This document shows positions 41,956-51,427 of a DNA stretch of 64,000 nucleotides, piece after piece. The notes beneath the pieces are model-generated. The model saw nothing but the letters and a program-made list of their open reading frames with translations. It had not been told where the DNA came from and did not search any database. The DNA is taken from assembly GCA_036399775.1 (NCBI GenBank), contig DASWMJ010000048.1, positions 34,531 to 98,530 of the forward strand, given 5' to 3'. This DNA comes from JADMIH01 sp036399775. GTDB lineage: Bacteria; Chloroflexota; Chloroflexia; QHBQ01; JADMIH01. Each line of letters begins with the position of its first letter. Positions within the stretch are counted from its first letter, which is position 1. The position numbers and the translations under genes are program-made.

Positions 41956-44604
41956 CTACTTGCTTGCTACGAACTCGTACACTGCATCGAGAGCGCGGTC
42001 AAGCCCTCCGGGGTCTTTGCCTCCGGCCTGGGCCATGTTGGGCCGCCCGCCTCCCCTGCCGCCTATGGCTGGGGCTATCTCCTTGATGATGTCGCCCGCG
42101 TTGATGCCCTTCTCAATGACATCCTGCGTGACCATCGCCAGCAGCTTCGGTTGGTCCTCTATGACGGCACCCAGCACCACCACGCCGGAGCCTAGCTTGT
42201 CGCGCAGGTGGTCGCCTGTGTCCTTGAGGGCATCCATGTTGGATGCGGAGGCGCGGGCTGTGAGTACCTTCACGCCGCCCACCTCGCGCACCTGCTGGGC
42301 CATACCGACATGCTCGCCCCTGGCTATCTGGCGCTCCAACGCCTCTATGCGCTTCTGGGCCTCGCGCAATTGCTCCTGCAAGGTGGCTACCTGCTCGACG
42401 GCGCGGTTGGGCGTGGTTTGCAGGCGGGAGGCCACGCTCGAAAGGAGATCGCGGCGCTCCTGGGCGTATTCTACGGCACCCGCGCCCGTCACGGCCTCCA
42501 CCCGGCGCACGCCTGAGCCTATGGAACCTTCGTACGTGATGTAGCAAGCGCCTATCTGCCCCGTGCGCTCAACGTGCGTGCCGCCGCAAAGCTCTTTACT
42601 CTCGTAGCCCGGTATCCGCACCATACGCACCACGGAACCATACTTCTCACCGAAGAGGGCCATAGCGCCCTCGGCGAGCGCCTCCTGGTAGGCCATCTCC
42701 CTGGGCTGCACGGGGTAGTCGGCGCGTATCTGCTCGTTGATGATGCGCTCTATCTGCGTCAAATCCTCACGCGACAGGGCATGGCCGTGTGTGAAGTCGA
42801 AGCGCAGCCTGCCCGGCTCCACCACCGACCCGGCCTGGTGGACGTGGGTGCCGAGCGTATCGCGCAGGGCTTTATGCAGCAGGTGAGTGGCGGTGTGGTT
42901 ACGCATGGTGTCCCAGCGCGTACTCTCAGGCACCTGGGCGCGCACTTCGGCCCCGGTCCTCAGCGTGCCTTCGGAGACGACCCCGCGATGCACGATGATG
43001 CCGCCCACCGGCCTGCGCGTGTCCCGCACCTCCATGCGCCCGCCCTCCCAACTGAGGTAGCCTTTGTCCCCCACCTGCCCGCCGCCCTCCGGGTAGAAGG
43101 GCGTCCGGTCCAGCACCACTTCAACCTCCTGCCCCTCCCCGGCCAGGTCCACTATCTCTTTGCCCTGGATGATGCCGAGCACCTTGCCTGTGGTATCGAG
43201 CAGGGAGTAGTCGTAGCCGAGGAATTGTGTCGGCTCAGGGGAAACTTGCTGGTAGATGTCCAGGTTCTGCCTCTCGCCCTGCTTGAGCGAGGTAGCACCC
43301 TTACTGGTGTCGCGGGCACGGCTCATGGCGGTTTCGTAGCCCTCCGTGTCCAACTCGAAGCCGCGAGCGTAGGCCATGTCGGTGATGAGGTCCCTGGGCA
43401 CGCCGTGAGTGTCGTATAGCTTGAACATCTCTTCACCAGGCAGGGTATCCCCCGACTTCAAGCCCAGGGACGATACCGCCTGCTCGAACCTATTTACGCC
43501 GGTCGTTATGGTGCGGGCAAAGCTCTCTTCCTCGGCGAGTATGGCCTTCAATATGAACTCGCGGCGCTGCACGATCTCAGGGTAAGTGTCGCCCATGATC
43601 TCCATGACCACTTTGGCAATCTCGCCCAGGAAAGGCTCTTCCAGCCCCAGCTTGCGCCCATGTATCATGGCCCGGCGCATCACCCGGCGCAGCACGTACT
43701 CCCGCCACTCGTTGCCGGGCCGCACGCCTTCGCCTATCAAGAATGTGGCGGCGCGTCCGTGGTCGGCTATCACCCGGTAGGAAGTTATCATGCGAGCCAT
43801 CTCTTCAGCCGAGTGCCCGGTAAGCTCCTGGGTCCTCTCCATGATGGGGCGGAAGAGGTCGGTATCGTAGGTGCTGCTTACCCCCTGCATGACAACCGAC
43901 ATGCGCTCCAGGCCCATGCCCGTGTCCACGCCCGGCTTCTCAAGAGGCACGAGCGTGCCGTCGCCGGGCTGGTCGTACTGCATGAAGACCAGGTTCCATA
44001 TCTCGAAGAAGCGGTCTTCGTCGGTGGCGGGGTTGTTGCCGTCCTCGCCGCGCTCAGGGTAGAAATCCCAGTAAATCTCGGTGTTCGGCCCGCACGGCCC
44101 CCGGTCGCCCATCGCCCAGAAGTTATCCTCGGCACCCCTGCGAGTAATCTTGTGGGCGGGCACCCCGGCCACTTCCTGCCACAGGTCGAACGACTCGTCG
44201 TCGTCCAGGTAGATTGTAGGCCAGAGGCGGTCGGGGTCGAGGCCGAAGACGTTTGTCAGGAGGTCCCAGGCATAAGCGATAGCGTCTCGCTTGAAGTAGT
44301 CGCCGAAGGAGAAGTTGCCTAGCATCTCGAAGAAGGTCTGGTGGCGTATGGAGGGGCCGACGTTTTCGAGGTCGTTATGCTTGCCCCCGGCGCGCATGCA
44401 CTTCTGCGAGGTGGCGGCCCGCTTGTAGGGGCGCGTCTCGTTGCCCAGGAAGACATCTTTGAACTGCACCATGCCCGCGCTGGTAAAAAGGAGGGTCGGG
44501 TCGTTCGCGGGCACTATTGAGGATGACGGTACGTGGGTGTGCCCTCTCTCGGCAAAAAACTGTATGTAGCGCGAGCGTATGTCGCGGCTGGACATGTATT
44601 GCAT
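41956..44604 (-). CDS. alaS: Alanyl-tRNA synthetase
   Basis: The start is ATG 44604 (GGAGAGG eight bases before); the more distant alternative at 44649 lies inside the -10 box. The 882 residues match the family (about 875). The aminoacylation domain has RSRYIQFFAERGH, VPANDPTLLFTSAGM and the tRNA-recognition helices. The editing site has zinc ligands in NHTATHLLHKAL (HxxxH) and CGGTHV. The C-terminal oligomerisation part has a coiled coil (about 725-765) and ends with GGRGGGRPNMAQAGG, the conserved DHHA1 motif. Confidence 0.96.
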   Translation of the reverse strand: MQYMSSRDIRSRYIQFFAERGHTHVPSSSIVPANDPTLLFTSAGMVQFKDVFLGNETRPYKRAATSQKCMRAGGKHNDLENVGPSIRHQTFFEMLGNFSFGDYFKRDAIAYAWDLLTNVFGLDPDRLWPTIYLDDDESFDLWQEVAGVPAHKITRRGAEDNFWAMGDRGPCGPNTEIYWDFYPERGEDGNNPATDEDRFFEIWNLVFMQYDQPGDGTLVPLEKPGVDTGMGLERMSVVMQGVSSTYDTDLFRPIMERTQELTGHSAEEMARMITSYRVIADHGRAATFLIGEGVRPGNEWREYVLRRVMRRAMIHGRKLGLEEPFLGEIAKVVMEIMGDTYPEIVQRREFILKAILAEEESFARTITTGVNRFEQAVSSLGLKSGDTLPGEEMFKLYDTHGVPRDLITDMAYARGFELDTEGYETAMSRARDTSKGATSLKQGERQNLDIYQQVSPEPTQFLGYDYSLLDTTGKVLGIIQGKEIVDLAGEGQEVEVVLDRTPFYPEGGGQVGDKGYLSWEGGRMEVRDTRRPVGGIIVHRGVVSEGTLRTGAEVRAQVPESTRWDTMRNHTATHLLHKALRDTLGTHVHQAGSVVEPGRLRFDFTHGHALSREDLTQIERIINEQIRADYPVQPREMAYQEALAEGAMALFGEKYGSVVRMVRIPGYESKELCGGTHVERTGQIGACYITYEGSIGSGVRRVEAVTGAGAVEYAQERRDLLSSVASRLQTTPNRAVEQVATLQEQLREAQKRIEALERQIARGEHVGMAQQVREVGGVKVLTARASASNMDALKDTGDHLRDKLGSGVVVLGAVIEDQPKLLAMVTQDVIEKGINAGDIIKEIAPAIGGRGGGRPNMAQAGGKDPGGLDRALDAVYEFVASK

Positions 44605-44648
44605 GATACGGACCTCTCCTTCGGGCGAAAACATTAGAGTAAAGACCA

Positions 44649-44678
44649 TTGTACAGGGGCACAGGAGAGACCGTCAAG
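44649..44678 (-). promoter_or_regulatory. alaS promoter
   Basis: On the minus strand TTGACG (44678-44673) and TACAAT (44654-44649) are 18 bases apart. The start codon lies about 38 bases after the predicted transcription start. Confidence 0.65.
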
Positions 44679-44801
44679 GTTCTGAGGTCGTAGGTACAGG
44701 GCGGCACAGGTTGTAGGGGGTTAGGGATTCAGGACGATGCTCCCCGATATTCCTTCGAGTATAATCACGATACAGGGTCCGAACGGGCAGGAGGTGAGAT
44801 T

Positions 44802-45161
44802 ATGCAGCTAGAAGACTACTTCGATTTTCTCAGGCCGGATGACATCCGGGTCAAAGGCACGCGCGTCGGCATCGAGACCATCCTGTACGACTTTATCTAC
44901 AAGAGCCGCAGGCCCGAAGAGATAGTGCAGAGCTACCCAACGCTCACGCTGGAGCAGGTGTACGCCACGATCACCTACTATCTGCACAAGAACGAGGAGG
45001 TAAGGGAGTATATAGCTAACTGGCTGGAATGGGGGCGGCGAATGCGGGAGGAGCAGAATCGCAACCCAAGCCCCGCGATTCTCAGGCTGCGCCGCATAAA
45101 AGCCGAGCGCAAGGCTGCCGAAGAAGCTGCTGAGGCTGCCGAAGAAGTGCCCATAAAGTGA
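44802..45161 (+). CDS. DUF433 antitoxin
   Basis: The 119-residue protein has the DUF433 fold: DDIRVKGTRVGIETILYDF, RPEEIVQSYPTLTLEQVYATI, a helix-turn-helix-like small domain found in antitoxins of DUF5615 toxins. The C-terminal tail is an Ala/Glu-rich helix (ERKAAEEAAEAAEE). AGGAGGTGA precedes the ATG, and TATAAT lies at 44760. Its stop overlaps the toxin's GTG by four bases. Confidence 0.85.
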   Translation: MQLEDYFDFLRPDDIRVKGTRVGIETILYDFIYKSRRPEEIVQSYPTLTLEQVYATITYYLHKNEEVREYIANWLEWGRRMREEQNRNPSPAILRLRRIKAERKAAEEAAEAAEEVPIK

Positions 45162-45523
45162 GCGTAATTAAATTCCTGCTGGATGAAAACGTTGACGACA
45201 GGCTGAGAGCAGCGTTACACCAACATGGCCGTGATGTGGTCGTATGGACAGTAGGCGATCCGGTGGCACCGCCTAAAATGACCCCCGACCCTGATATTTT
45301 GCTCTGGTGCGAAGCCTACGAGTTCGCCCTGGTTACGAATAACCGTGCGTCTATGCCCGTTCACCTGAAGGCGCACCTTGCTACCGGGCACCATGTGCCG
45401 GGCATTTTCATCTTGAATTCCAATATGAGCCTCATGGAGACGGTTGAGGAGTTGGCTACGATTGCAGGCGCGTCAAGAGAGGAAGAATACTCCGACCGGA
45501 TAGTCTTCCTGCCCGTTGAATAG
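45158..45523 (+). CDS. DUF5615 PIN-like toxin
   Basis: The 121-residue protein starts at GTG 45158. The N-terminus IKFLLDENVDDRLRAAL carries the DEN(V) motif of DUF5615 Mut7-C-like PIN domains, and TPDPDILLWC and ALVTNNRASM give further acidic and polar active-site candidates. It pairs with the DUF433 protein as a third toxin-antitoxin module. It should act as an RNase, by family. Confidence 0.85.
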   Translation: MSVIKFLLDENVDDRLRAALHQHGRDVVVWTVGDPVAPPKMTPDPDILLWCEAYEFALVTNNRASMPVHLKAHLATGHHVPGIFILNSNMSLMETVEELATIAGASREEEYSDRIVFLPVE

Positions 45524-45580
45524 AAATGCCTTAATGAATGAGCGTTTAGAGTATTTCGAAGAGGCTGTCCAGCAATAAAC

Positions 45581-47416
45581 TCAAGCCCGTCGCCCGAACT
45601 CGCGCTCTAGCTGCATTTGGGAGAGGTGCAGCATCGTTGGGCGGCCATGCGCGCAGGAGCGGGGAAAGCTGCATAGCTCCAACTGGCCCATCATGGCCCG
45701 CATCTCGTCCAGCGAGAGGGCCTGGCCAGCCCGTATGGCGCTGTGGCAGGCCAGCGTGATAGCCATCTCCTCACGCCAGCGCGCGGGTTGGCTGCCATGT
45801 ATCACGGTGTCAAGCAATGCGAGGAGGTCGCGCCCCAGGTCGCGCTTGGAGCTTGCGTAGATGGCGGGCACGGCGCGCACCAGCAATGCGCTCTCGCCGA
45901 ACGGCTCAAGGTCGAACCCCAGGCCGGCCACAAGTGGCAGCACAGGCTCGACCTCGGCGCGCTGCCCGGCGGAAAGGTCCAGCGAAACGGGTTGTAAGAG
46001 GGGTTGCACAGGCAGGCCGCCCTTTTCCATAGCCGCGCCTATCTGCTCGTACAGTATCCGCTCGTGCGCGGCGTGCTGGTCCACCAGGAAGAGTCCGTCC
46101 GGGCCTTCGGCTATGATGTAGGTCGCGCCTATCTGACCCACTACTCTCAGGGGAGGAAGATTGCGTGGAGGCGGAGGCGGTAGGGGCGCGGGACCATCCC
46201 CGGTATCAGCGATATTCTCTGTCCACATGTCCGGCTGGATACCGGGGGGAGAAGAGAGCGTCGAGCCTAGAGGGATGCTGAACTCGGTTTCCAGGTCCGC
46301 GCTACCCTGCGTCTGCGGAGGCAAAGCCCAGCCTTCCGCGCTGCGCGAGCCGTAAGCAGGGGCCGGAATGTGCGCGGTGAGGGCAGAGCGCACGGCACGC
46401 TGCACGGCGCTGAACACGGCCCGCTCGTCCCGGAACTTCACCTCCAACTTCGCGGGGTGGACGTTCACATCGAGCGAGCCGGGGTCTACGTTCACGTTGA
46501 CGACGCAAATGGGCCGCCGACCTACCATCAGCAATGAATGGTAGGCCTCCTCGACGGCATATTGGAGCATCCGGCTCTGCACCGACCGCTTATTGACGAA
46601 GAAGTGCATTGCCTGGCGGTTGGAGCGGGAGATAGCGGGAGGCGAAACGTAGCCGAACACGTCCAGCCCCGGACCTGAGAACGCCTGCTCGAAGTCGTCC
46701 TCGGCCTCGTCCGGTTCTATGCCCACGGGCAGCAGCGAGCGCGAGACCTCAGCGCCATACACGCCGGTGATGGCGGCGCGCAGGTCGCCGTCGCCGGGCG
46801 ATTGGAAAGTCAGCCTTCCCTCGTTCGTCAGGCTGAAGCGCACAACCGGGTGCGCCAGCGCGTATTGCTGCACGAGGGCCGCTATGTGCGCTGCCTCGGC
46901 CTGGGGACTCTTAAGGAACTTTAGGCGGGCGGGCAGGTTGTAGAAGAGGTCACGCACCGTCACAATGGTGCCGTGCGGAGCGCCACGCTCTCCCTCGGAC
47001 AGGGCGTACCCGCCTTCCAGGGAAAGCTCGTACCCCGTCTGCACTCCCGGAGGACGGCTCAAGAAGCTGACACGGCTCACGGCGGCTATCGAATAAAGGG
47101 CTTCACCCCTGAAACCGAGCGTCTTCACCGCCCAGAGGTCCTCTGCGGTCTTTATTTTGCTGGTGGCGTGTCGTAGGAACGCCCTCGGCATATCCTCTTG
47201 CCTGACCCCGCCGCCGTCGTCTATGACGCGGATGAGGTCGCGCCCGCCTCCTCTTATCTCAACGCGCACCTGCCGCGCTCCCGCGTCAACAGCATTGTCG
47301 AGCAGTTCGCGCACCACCGAGGCAGGGCGCTCGACAACTTCCCCCGCCGCTATCTTGGAGGCGACTTCCGACGGCAGGACGTTGATCGAGCCAGGTTGTG
47401 AGACGTTTGTGGGCAT
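45581..47416 (-). CDS. mutL: DNA mismatch repair protein MutL, endonuclease-type
   Basis: The 611-residue protein has the GHKL ATPase (1-330) with PSEVASKIAAGEVVERPASV, DAGARQ, DDGGGV and GFRGEAL, a Pro-rich linker (about 340-430), and the C-terminal dimer/endonuclease domain. The metal-binding endonuclease motif DQHAAHERILYE (446-457) fits DQHA-x2-E-x4-E exactly; ACHSA and SCAHGRP are the other conserved site parts. It is therefore the nicking type found in bacteria that lack MutH. It ends a minus-strand run that starts at pncC. Confidence 0.94.
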   Translation of the reverse strand: MPTNVSQPGSINVLPSEVASKIAAGEVVERPASVVRELLDNAVDAGARQVRVEIRGGGRDLIRVIDDGGGVRQEDMPRAFLRHATSKIKTAEDLWAVKTLGFRGEALYSIAAVSRVSFLSRPPGVQTGYELSLEGGYALSEGERGAPHGTIVTVRDLFYNLPARLKFLKSPQAEAAHIAALVQQYALAHPVVRFSLTNEGRLTFQSPGDGDLRAAITGVYGAEVSRSLLPVGIEPDEAEDDFEQAFSGPGLDVFGYVSPPAISRSNRQAMHFFVNKRSVQSRMLQYAVEEAYHSLLMVGRRPICVVNVNVDPGSLDVNVHPAKLEVKFRDERAVFSAVQRAVRSALTAHIPAPAYGSRSAEGWALPPQTQGSADLETEFSIPLGSTLSSPPGIQPDMWTENIADTGDGPAPLPPPPPRNLPPLRVVGQIGATYIIAEGPDGLFLVDQHAAHERILYEQIGAAMEKGGLPVQPLLQPVSLDLSAGQRAEVEPVLPLVAGLGFDLEPFGESALLVRAVPAIYASSKRDLGRDLLALLDTVIHGSQPARWREEMAITLACHSAIRAGQALSLDEMRAMMGQLELCSFPRSCAHGRPTMLHLSQMQLEREFGRRA

Positions 47417-47440
47417 AGTGATGGGCCAGTCTAGCAGAGA

Positions 47441-49219
47441 TTAGCGAGTGGGGATGGCGGCTACCTCGTCCGCCGTGAGGAAGAGGGGACAGATAGCAAA
47501 CCGCATCACGTCCACCAGACCCATGTCGGTGAGCTTCAATTCGGGGATGACAGGCAGGGCAAGGAAAGCCATAGCCATATAGGGGTTAGCCAGCGTGCAG
47601 CCGAGCGACATGGAGGCTTGCAGGAGCCGCCTCATCTCAGTAGCGACGTGCTCAAGGGGTTGGTCGGACATCAGCCCTGCCACCGTGAGGGGCAGCTTGC
47701 CAAGCACCTGGCCGCCACTTACGGCGCATATGCCCCCGCCCATATCGGCAACGGTGCGCGCCGCCAGCATCATATCCTCACTGGTCACGCCCACCACAAC
47801 GAGGTTGTGCGAGTCGTGGGCGATGCTGGAAGCCAGAGCGCCTGCGCGCAAGGAGAAGCCAGATACGAGGCCCAGGCCGATGTTGCCGGTACGCTTGTGG
47901 CGCTCGATAACCGCTATCTTGAGGATGTCCCGCTGGGTATCGGCCACGACTTCGCCGTCCTGCACGCGCACCTCGACTGGCATGGAGCGCGTGACGATCT
48001 GCTCAGGTAGCGCCTGGATGACCCGCGCATGGCTGCCTGTGGCCGGTATGCGGAAAGAGGCTTCGGTCAGGTCGGGCACGAGCATGTTGTTTATGGGAGG
48101 CATTACCGTATTGGTGGCCCGTGCAGCAACCTGGCCGTCCTGCGCGACAAGCTGTCCGCCCGCGAATGTGCGCGTCACATGCAGGTCGCGCAGGTCCTTG
48201 AACGTCACAAGGTCGGCGTGGTAGCCGGGCGCAATCGCTCCCAGGTCGTCCAGGCCGAAGTGGCGGGCCGTGTTAATGGTAGCCAGTTGGATCGCAAGCA
48301 CGGGGTCCAATCCTTGAGCCGTTGCCTTGCGGATGATGTAGTCGATGTGCCCCTGCGTTTCGAGGTCGTCGGGCTGCCTGTCGTCGGTGGCGAAAGAGCA
48401 GAAGCGGGCCGTGCGCTCGTTCACGATTGGCAGCAGCGCGTCGAGGTTACGGGCGGTAGAACCTTCACGGATAAGCACCTGGAAGCCGGAGCGCAGCTTT
48501 TCCAGCGCCTCCGGTGCCGACACGCTCTCGTGGTCCGAGGAGATTCCCGCACTGGCGTATGCCTGCAAGGGTAATCCCCGCACGAGCGGCACATGGCCGT
48601 CCACGCGCAAGCCTGCCGTGTGCCCCAATGCCGCCTTCTGCACCATGTCGTCCACGCCGTTGACCACACCCGGATAGTTCATCATCTCGGCGATGCCCAG
48701 CACACGAGGGTGGTCCAGGAGGGAAGCGAGGTCGCCAACGCCTAGCCGCGCGCCCGAAGTCTCCATGTCGGTAGCCGGGACGCACGAAGAGAGCATCACG
48801 AAGACGCGCAAAGGTAGGCCCTCGCTCGCCTTGAGCATGAAGCGGATACCGTCCAGGCCATGCACGTTAGCGATCTCGTGCGGGTCGCTGACGACCGAGG
48901 TGGTGCCGCGTGGCAGGACGGCGTTGGCAAACTCGGCGGGCAGTACCATGCTGCTCTCAAGGTGAACGTGCGCGTCAATGAAGCCGGGCGCGATAAACTC
49001 GCCGCCCAGTTCTACTATGGTGTTGCCTTTATAGGTGCCGTCGCGCTCGGCCACGCCCGCTATGCGCCCGCCGTAGATTGCGACTTCGGCAGGATATATC
49101 TCCCCGGTCAAGACGTTGACGAGTTGCCCACCGCGCAATACCAGGTCGGCGGGGGTGTCGCCGCGAGACACCGCGAGCAGGCGTTTCATCTCTTCAGGAT
49201 CGAGTATGAATGGCTTCAT
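47441..49219 (-). CDS. ade: Adenine deaminase
   Basis: The 592-residue amidohydrolase converts adenine to hypoxanthine. Family features are GGEFIAPGFIDAHVHLESSMVLPAEFA, with the HxH metal ligands, SDPHEIANVHG and SDHESVSAPEALEKLR, and the AdeC-specific C-terminal region with AHDSHNLVVVG and CTLANPYMAMAFLALPVIPELKLTD. The length fits the bacterial AdeC type (about 570-600). It lies between mutL and the M16 peptidase with short gaps. Confidence 0.94.
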   Translation of the reverse strand: MKPFILDPEEMKRLLAVSRGDTPADLVLRGGQLVNVLTGEIYPAEVAIYGGRIAGVAERDGTYKGNTIVELGGEFIAPGFIDAHVHLESSMVLPAEFANAVLPRGTTSVVSDPHEIANVHGLDGIRFMLKASEGLPLRVFVMLSSCVPATDMETSGARLGVGDLASLLDHPRVLGIAEMMNYPGVVNGVDDMVQKAALGHTAGLRVDGHVPLVRGLPLQAYASAGISSDHESVSAPEALEKLRSGFQVLIREGSTARNLDALLPIVNERTARFCSFATDDRQPDDLETQGHIDYIIRKATAQGLDPVLAIQLATINTARHFGLDDLGAIAPGYHADLVTFKDLRDLHVTRTFAGGQLVAQDGQVAARATNTVMPPINNMLVPDLTEASFRIPATGSHARVIQALPEQIVTRSMPVEVRVQDGEVVADTQRDILKIAVIERHKRTGNIGLGLVSGFSLRAGALASSIAHDSHNLVVVGVTSEDMMLAARTVADMGGGICAVSGGQVLGKLPLTVAGLMSDQPLEHVATEMRRLLQASMSLGCTLANPYMAMAFLALPVIPELKLTDMGLVDVMRFAICPLFLTADEVAAIPTR

Positions 49220-49235
49220 TCGCTTATCCCGAACA

Positions 49236-50516
49236 CTAGTCCATCTGGAGGACCGGGAAGAATACCTCGTCGCTCTTTGCCGGGCCGACGAGCGCGAGGT
49301 GCAGCCTATCGGTCGTGAAGAGCCTCTGCGCGAGCGAGCGAACGTCCCAAGCGGTCACGGCCTCTATGCGCTCAAGCACTTCGTCCACCGTATCAATGCG
49401 ATTGAGCATCAACTCCTGCCAGCCTGCCCAGTGGGCAACGTAGCCGCTGCGCTCAAGGCTGAGGAGCGTGTGCCCCTTGATAAACTCTTTGACTTTGCGA
49501 AGCTCTACTTCAGGCACGTCGGTGTCGCGTACTCGCCGCAGTTCAAACATTATAGCCTCAATAGCGGCCAGCACCGTGCCGTTATCCACAGCAGCATGCA
49601 CGCCGAACGCCCCCACGTCAGGGAAGGTGCGTGTGAAGCTGGAAACGGAGTAAGCCAGGCCGCGATTCTCCCGCACCTCCACGAAGAGCCGGGACGACAT
49701 CCCACTCCCCAGCAGCGCGTCCAGCACGTCTTGGGTGAAGCGGTCGGAGTGGGTATAGGGCAGGGCGGGCACCCCCAGGATGAGGTTGGTCTGCTCGGTG
49801 CGCTTCCTGAAGGTCATCACGCGCGGGCCAAGAGACTCGGTGACGGGAGCAGGGGGATTTAGCGAGCGAGGAGTACCGGGGTGCGCGGGCATATCTCCCC
49901 ATAGATGCTCTAGCTCGTTGACAACCTCCTCGTGCGTTACGTTGCCCGCGACGCTCACAATTATGGAGTCGGACGTGTAGTGCGCCTGGACGTGCTCTAC
50001 CAGGTGAGCGCGCTTGATGCGCCTGACGCTTTGCTTGCTGCCCGCGACATCCTTGCCAAGAGGGTGGCCGTCCCAGAGCATCTCGTCAAAGACCAGCTCA
50101 ACGATTTCGCCTGGAGAGTCGAAGGTGGAGCTAATCTCTTCGATGATAACCGCGCGCTCTTTCTCGATGTCGCCCTGCGCGAACGCGGGGTTGCGGAGCA
50201 TGTCGGTCAGCACTTCGGCTGCGGTGGAGAAGTAGGTATAGGGCACCAGCGCGCGGTAGTTGGTGTGCTCGTGGTCGGTAGCCGCATCGAGCGAGCCGCC
50301 CACGCCCTCAACAGCCTCCGAAATCTGCACGGGATTGGGGCGGCGCGCAGTGCCCTTGAAAACCATGTGCTCTACGAAGTGGCTGATGCCGCTGATCTCA
50401 GGTAGCTCGTGGCGCGCACCTACACCGATGTAAAACTGCACGGCTGCTGAGCGCGTGTGCGGCATGGTGGCCGTAACGATGCGTAGCCCGTTGGGCAGAG
50501 TGGTCTTTTCGTACAA
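49236..50516 (-). CDS. M16-family zinc peptidase
   Basis: The 426-residue protein has the inverted zinc motif HFVEHMVFKG (HxxEH, about 42-46) with a downstream glutamate in the VIEEI segment. It starts at a TTG (50516). The second half is the usual inactive M16_C domain (about 165-345). Relatives are PqqL/YmxG-like processing peptidases encoded near RNA-metabolism or competence genes; the substrate is unknown. Confidence 0.9.
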   Translation of the reverse strand: MYEKTTLPNGLRIVTATMPHTRSAAVQFYIGVGARHELPEISGISHFVEHMVFKGTARRPNPVQISEAVEGVGGSLDAATDHEHTNYRALVPYTYFSTAAEVLTDMLRNPAFAQGDIEKERAVIIEEISSTFDSPGEIVELVFDEMLWDGHPLGKDVAGSKQSVRRIKRAHLVEHVQAHYTSDSIIVSVAGNVTHEEVVNELEHLWGDMPAHPGTPRSLNPPAPVTESLGPRVMTFRKRTEQTNLILGVPALPYTHSDRFTQDVLDALLGSGMSSRLFVEVRENRGLAYSVSSFTRTFPDVGAFGVHAAVDNGTVLAAIEAIMFELRRVRDTDVPEVELRKVKEFIKGHTLLSLERSGYVAHWAGWQELMLNRIDTVDEVLERIEAVTAWDVRSLAQRLFTTDRLHLALVGPAKSDEVFFPVLQMD

Positions 50517-50526
50517 TGCTGATCTC

Positions 50527-51072
50527 TTATCCAGTTTGAGTTGGGGTGAATTCTATATTGTTGTGCTGTACTGCGTCTGCGTGCTCTGCGAAATAGGTGA
50601 CGACCATTTCTATGGCAGCGAGCACCGCTTCGGCGCGGTTGCCCTCGCGGTCCCCATCGAAAGCAAAGTGCCGCACGCTCTCTCCACCGGGCGCGGCCAG
50701 GGCGACGAACGTGGTGCCGATAGGCTTGCCGGGCCGCTCACCCGTTGGGCCTGCTATGCCGGTAATAGAGAGGGCCAGGTCACTTTGGAGGAGACGTCGT
50801 GCGCTCCGCGCCATCGCTAAAGCGCACTCCGCACTCACTGCGCCATATTCGGAGATAAGGTCCGGCGATACACTCAGCAAGCCCGTCTTGACGCTGTCGT
50901 CGTAGGCTATCACGCCGCCCAGAAAGTACGCGGACGAGCCGGGAGCATCGGTTAACCAGGCACCGAGCAGCCCACCCGTACACGACTCGGCGACCGAGAT
51001 CGTCTGCCCGGCGGCTTTGAGCAAGTCGCCCGCCAGGCGAGCACGGTCCATTGAACTTTCAACTTCCGCCAT
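50527..51072 (-). CDS. pncC: CinA-family nicotinamide-nucleotide amidase
   Basis: The 181-residue protein is the CinA C-terminal domain alone: TISVAESCTGGLLGAWLTDAPGSS, GGVIAYDDSVK, GVS-like AVSAECALAMA and SITGIAGPTGERPGKPIGTTF. It deamidates nicotinamide mononucleotide to nicotinate mononucleotide in NAD salvage. No MoCF domain is fused. It is the first gene of the minus-strand run and has a -10 box six bases before its ATG. Confidence 0.92.
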   Translation of the reverse strand: MAEVESSMDRARLAGDLLKAAGQTISVAESCTGGLLGAWLTDAPGSSAYFLGGVIAYDDSVKTGLLSVSPDLISEYGAVSAECALAMARSARRLLQSDLALSITGIAGPTGERPGKPIGTTFVALAAPGGESVRHFAFDGDREGNRAEAVLAAIEMVVTYFAEHADAVQHNNIEFTPTQTG

Positions 51073-51078
51073 AATCTC

Positions 51079-51084
51079 AATCTA
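51079..51084 (-). promoter_or_regulatory. -10 box six bases before the pncC ATG (possible leaderless start)
   Basis: On the minus strand TAGATT ends six bases before ATG 51072. The hexamer is weaker than in the other cases, and a -35 is not obvious. Confidence 0.4.
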
Positions 51085-51213
51085 CCGGCACGAAGAAAAA
51101 TGCCAGGTTATTGAGTATACCACAGCCGCCGTTTTGACCAAAACCGGAGGCAGGCCAGGCATACCGAGGATGCAAGGTCAGATATGATGGGGGTAAAGTA
51201 CCCATTACCCTCT

Positions 51214-51331
51214 GTCATTCTTCGCTGCGCTCAGAATCTCGTCCCTCGCGCATCCTCTTGCCTTTGCTTTACCCCTGTACCCCAGCATGATACGCGAGGA
51301 GCGAGATTCTTCGCTGCGCTCAGAATGACAA
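51214..51331. repeat. Family F element
   Basis: GTCATTCTTCGCTGCGCTCAG at one end and its complement at the other enclose an inner inverted pair around CTCGCGCATCCTCTTGCC. It is the fullest copy of this family and fills the divergent space before the phosphatase gene. Confidence 0.85.
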
Positions 51332-51415
51332 AGGCTAGAGGGTTAGTTACCCTCAAGATTGTGCTTCACTTTGCAATACGGACGACCCTTATTTTCAGAG
51401 GTGGAATACGCATGA

Positions 51416-51421
51416 TATTAT
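51416..51421 (+). promoter_or_regulatory. -10 box six bases before the phosphatase ATG (probable leaderless start)
   Basis: TATTAT ends six bases before ATG 51428, and there is no ribosome site. Confidence 0.55.
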
Positions 51422-51427
51422 AGAAAC

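Noticed and set aside
42574..43419. Plus-strand frame of 281 codons opposite alaS
   Set aside because: It mirrors alaS codon structure and has no start signal or domain.
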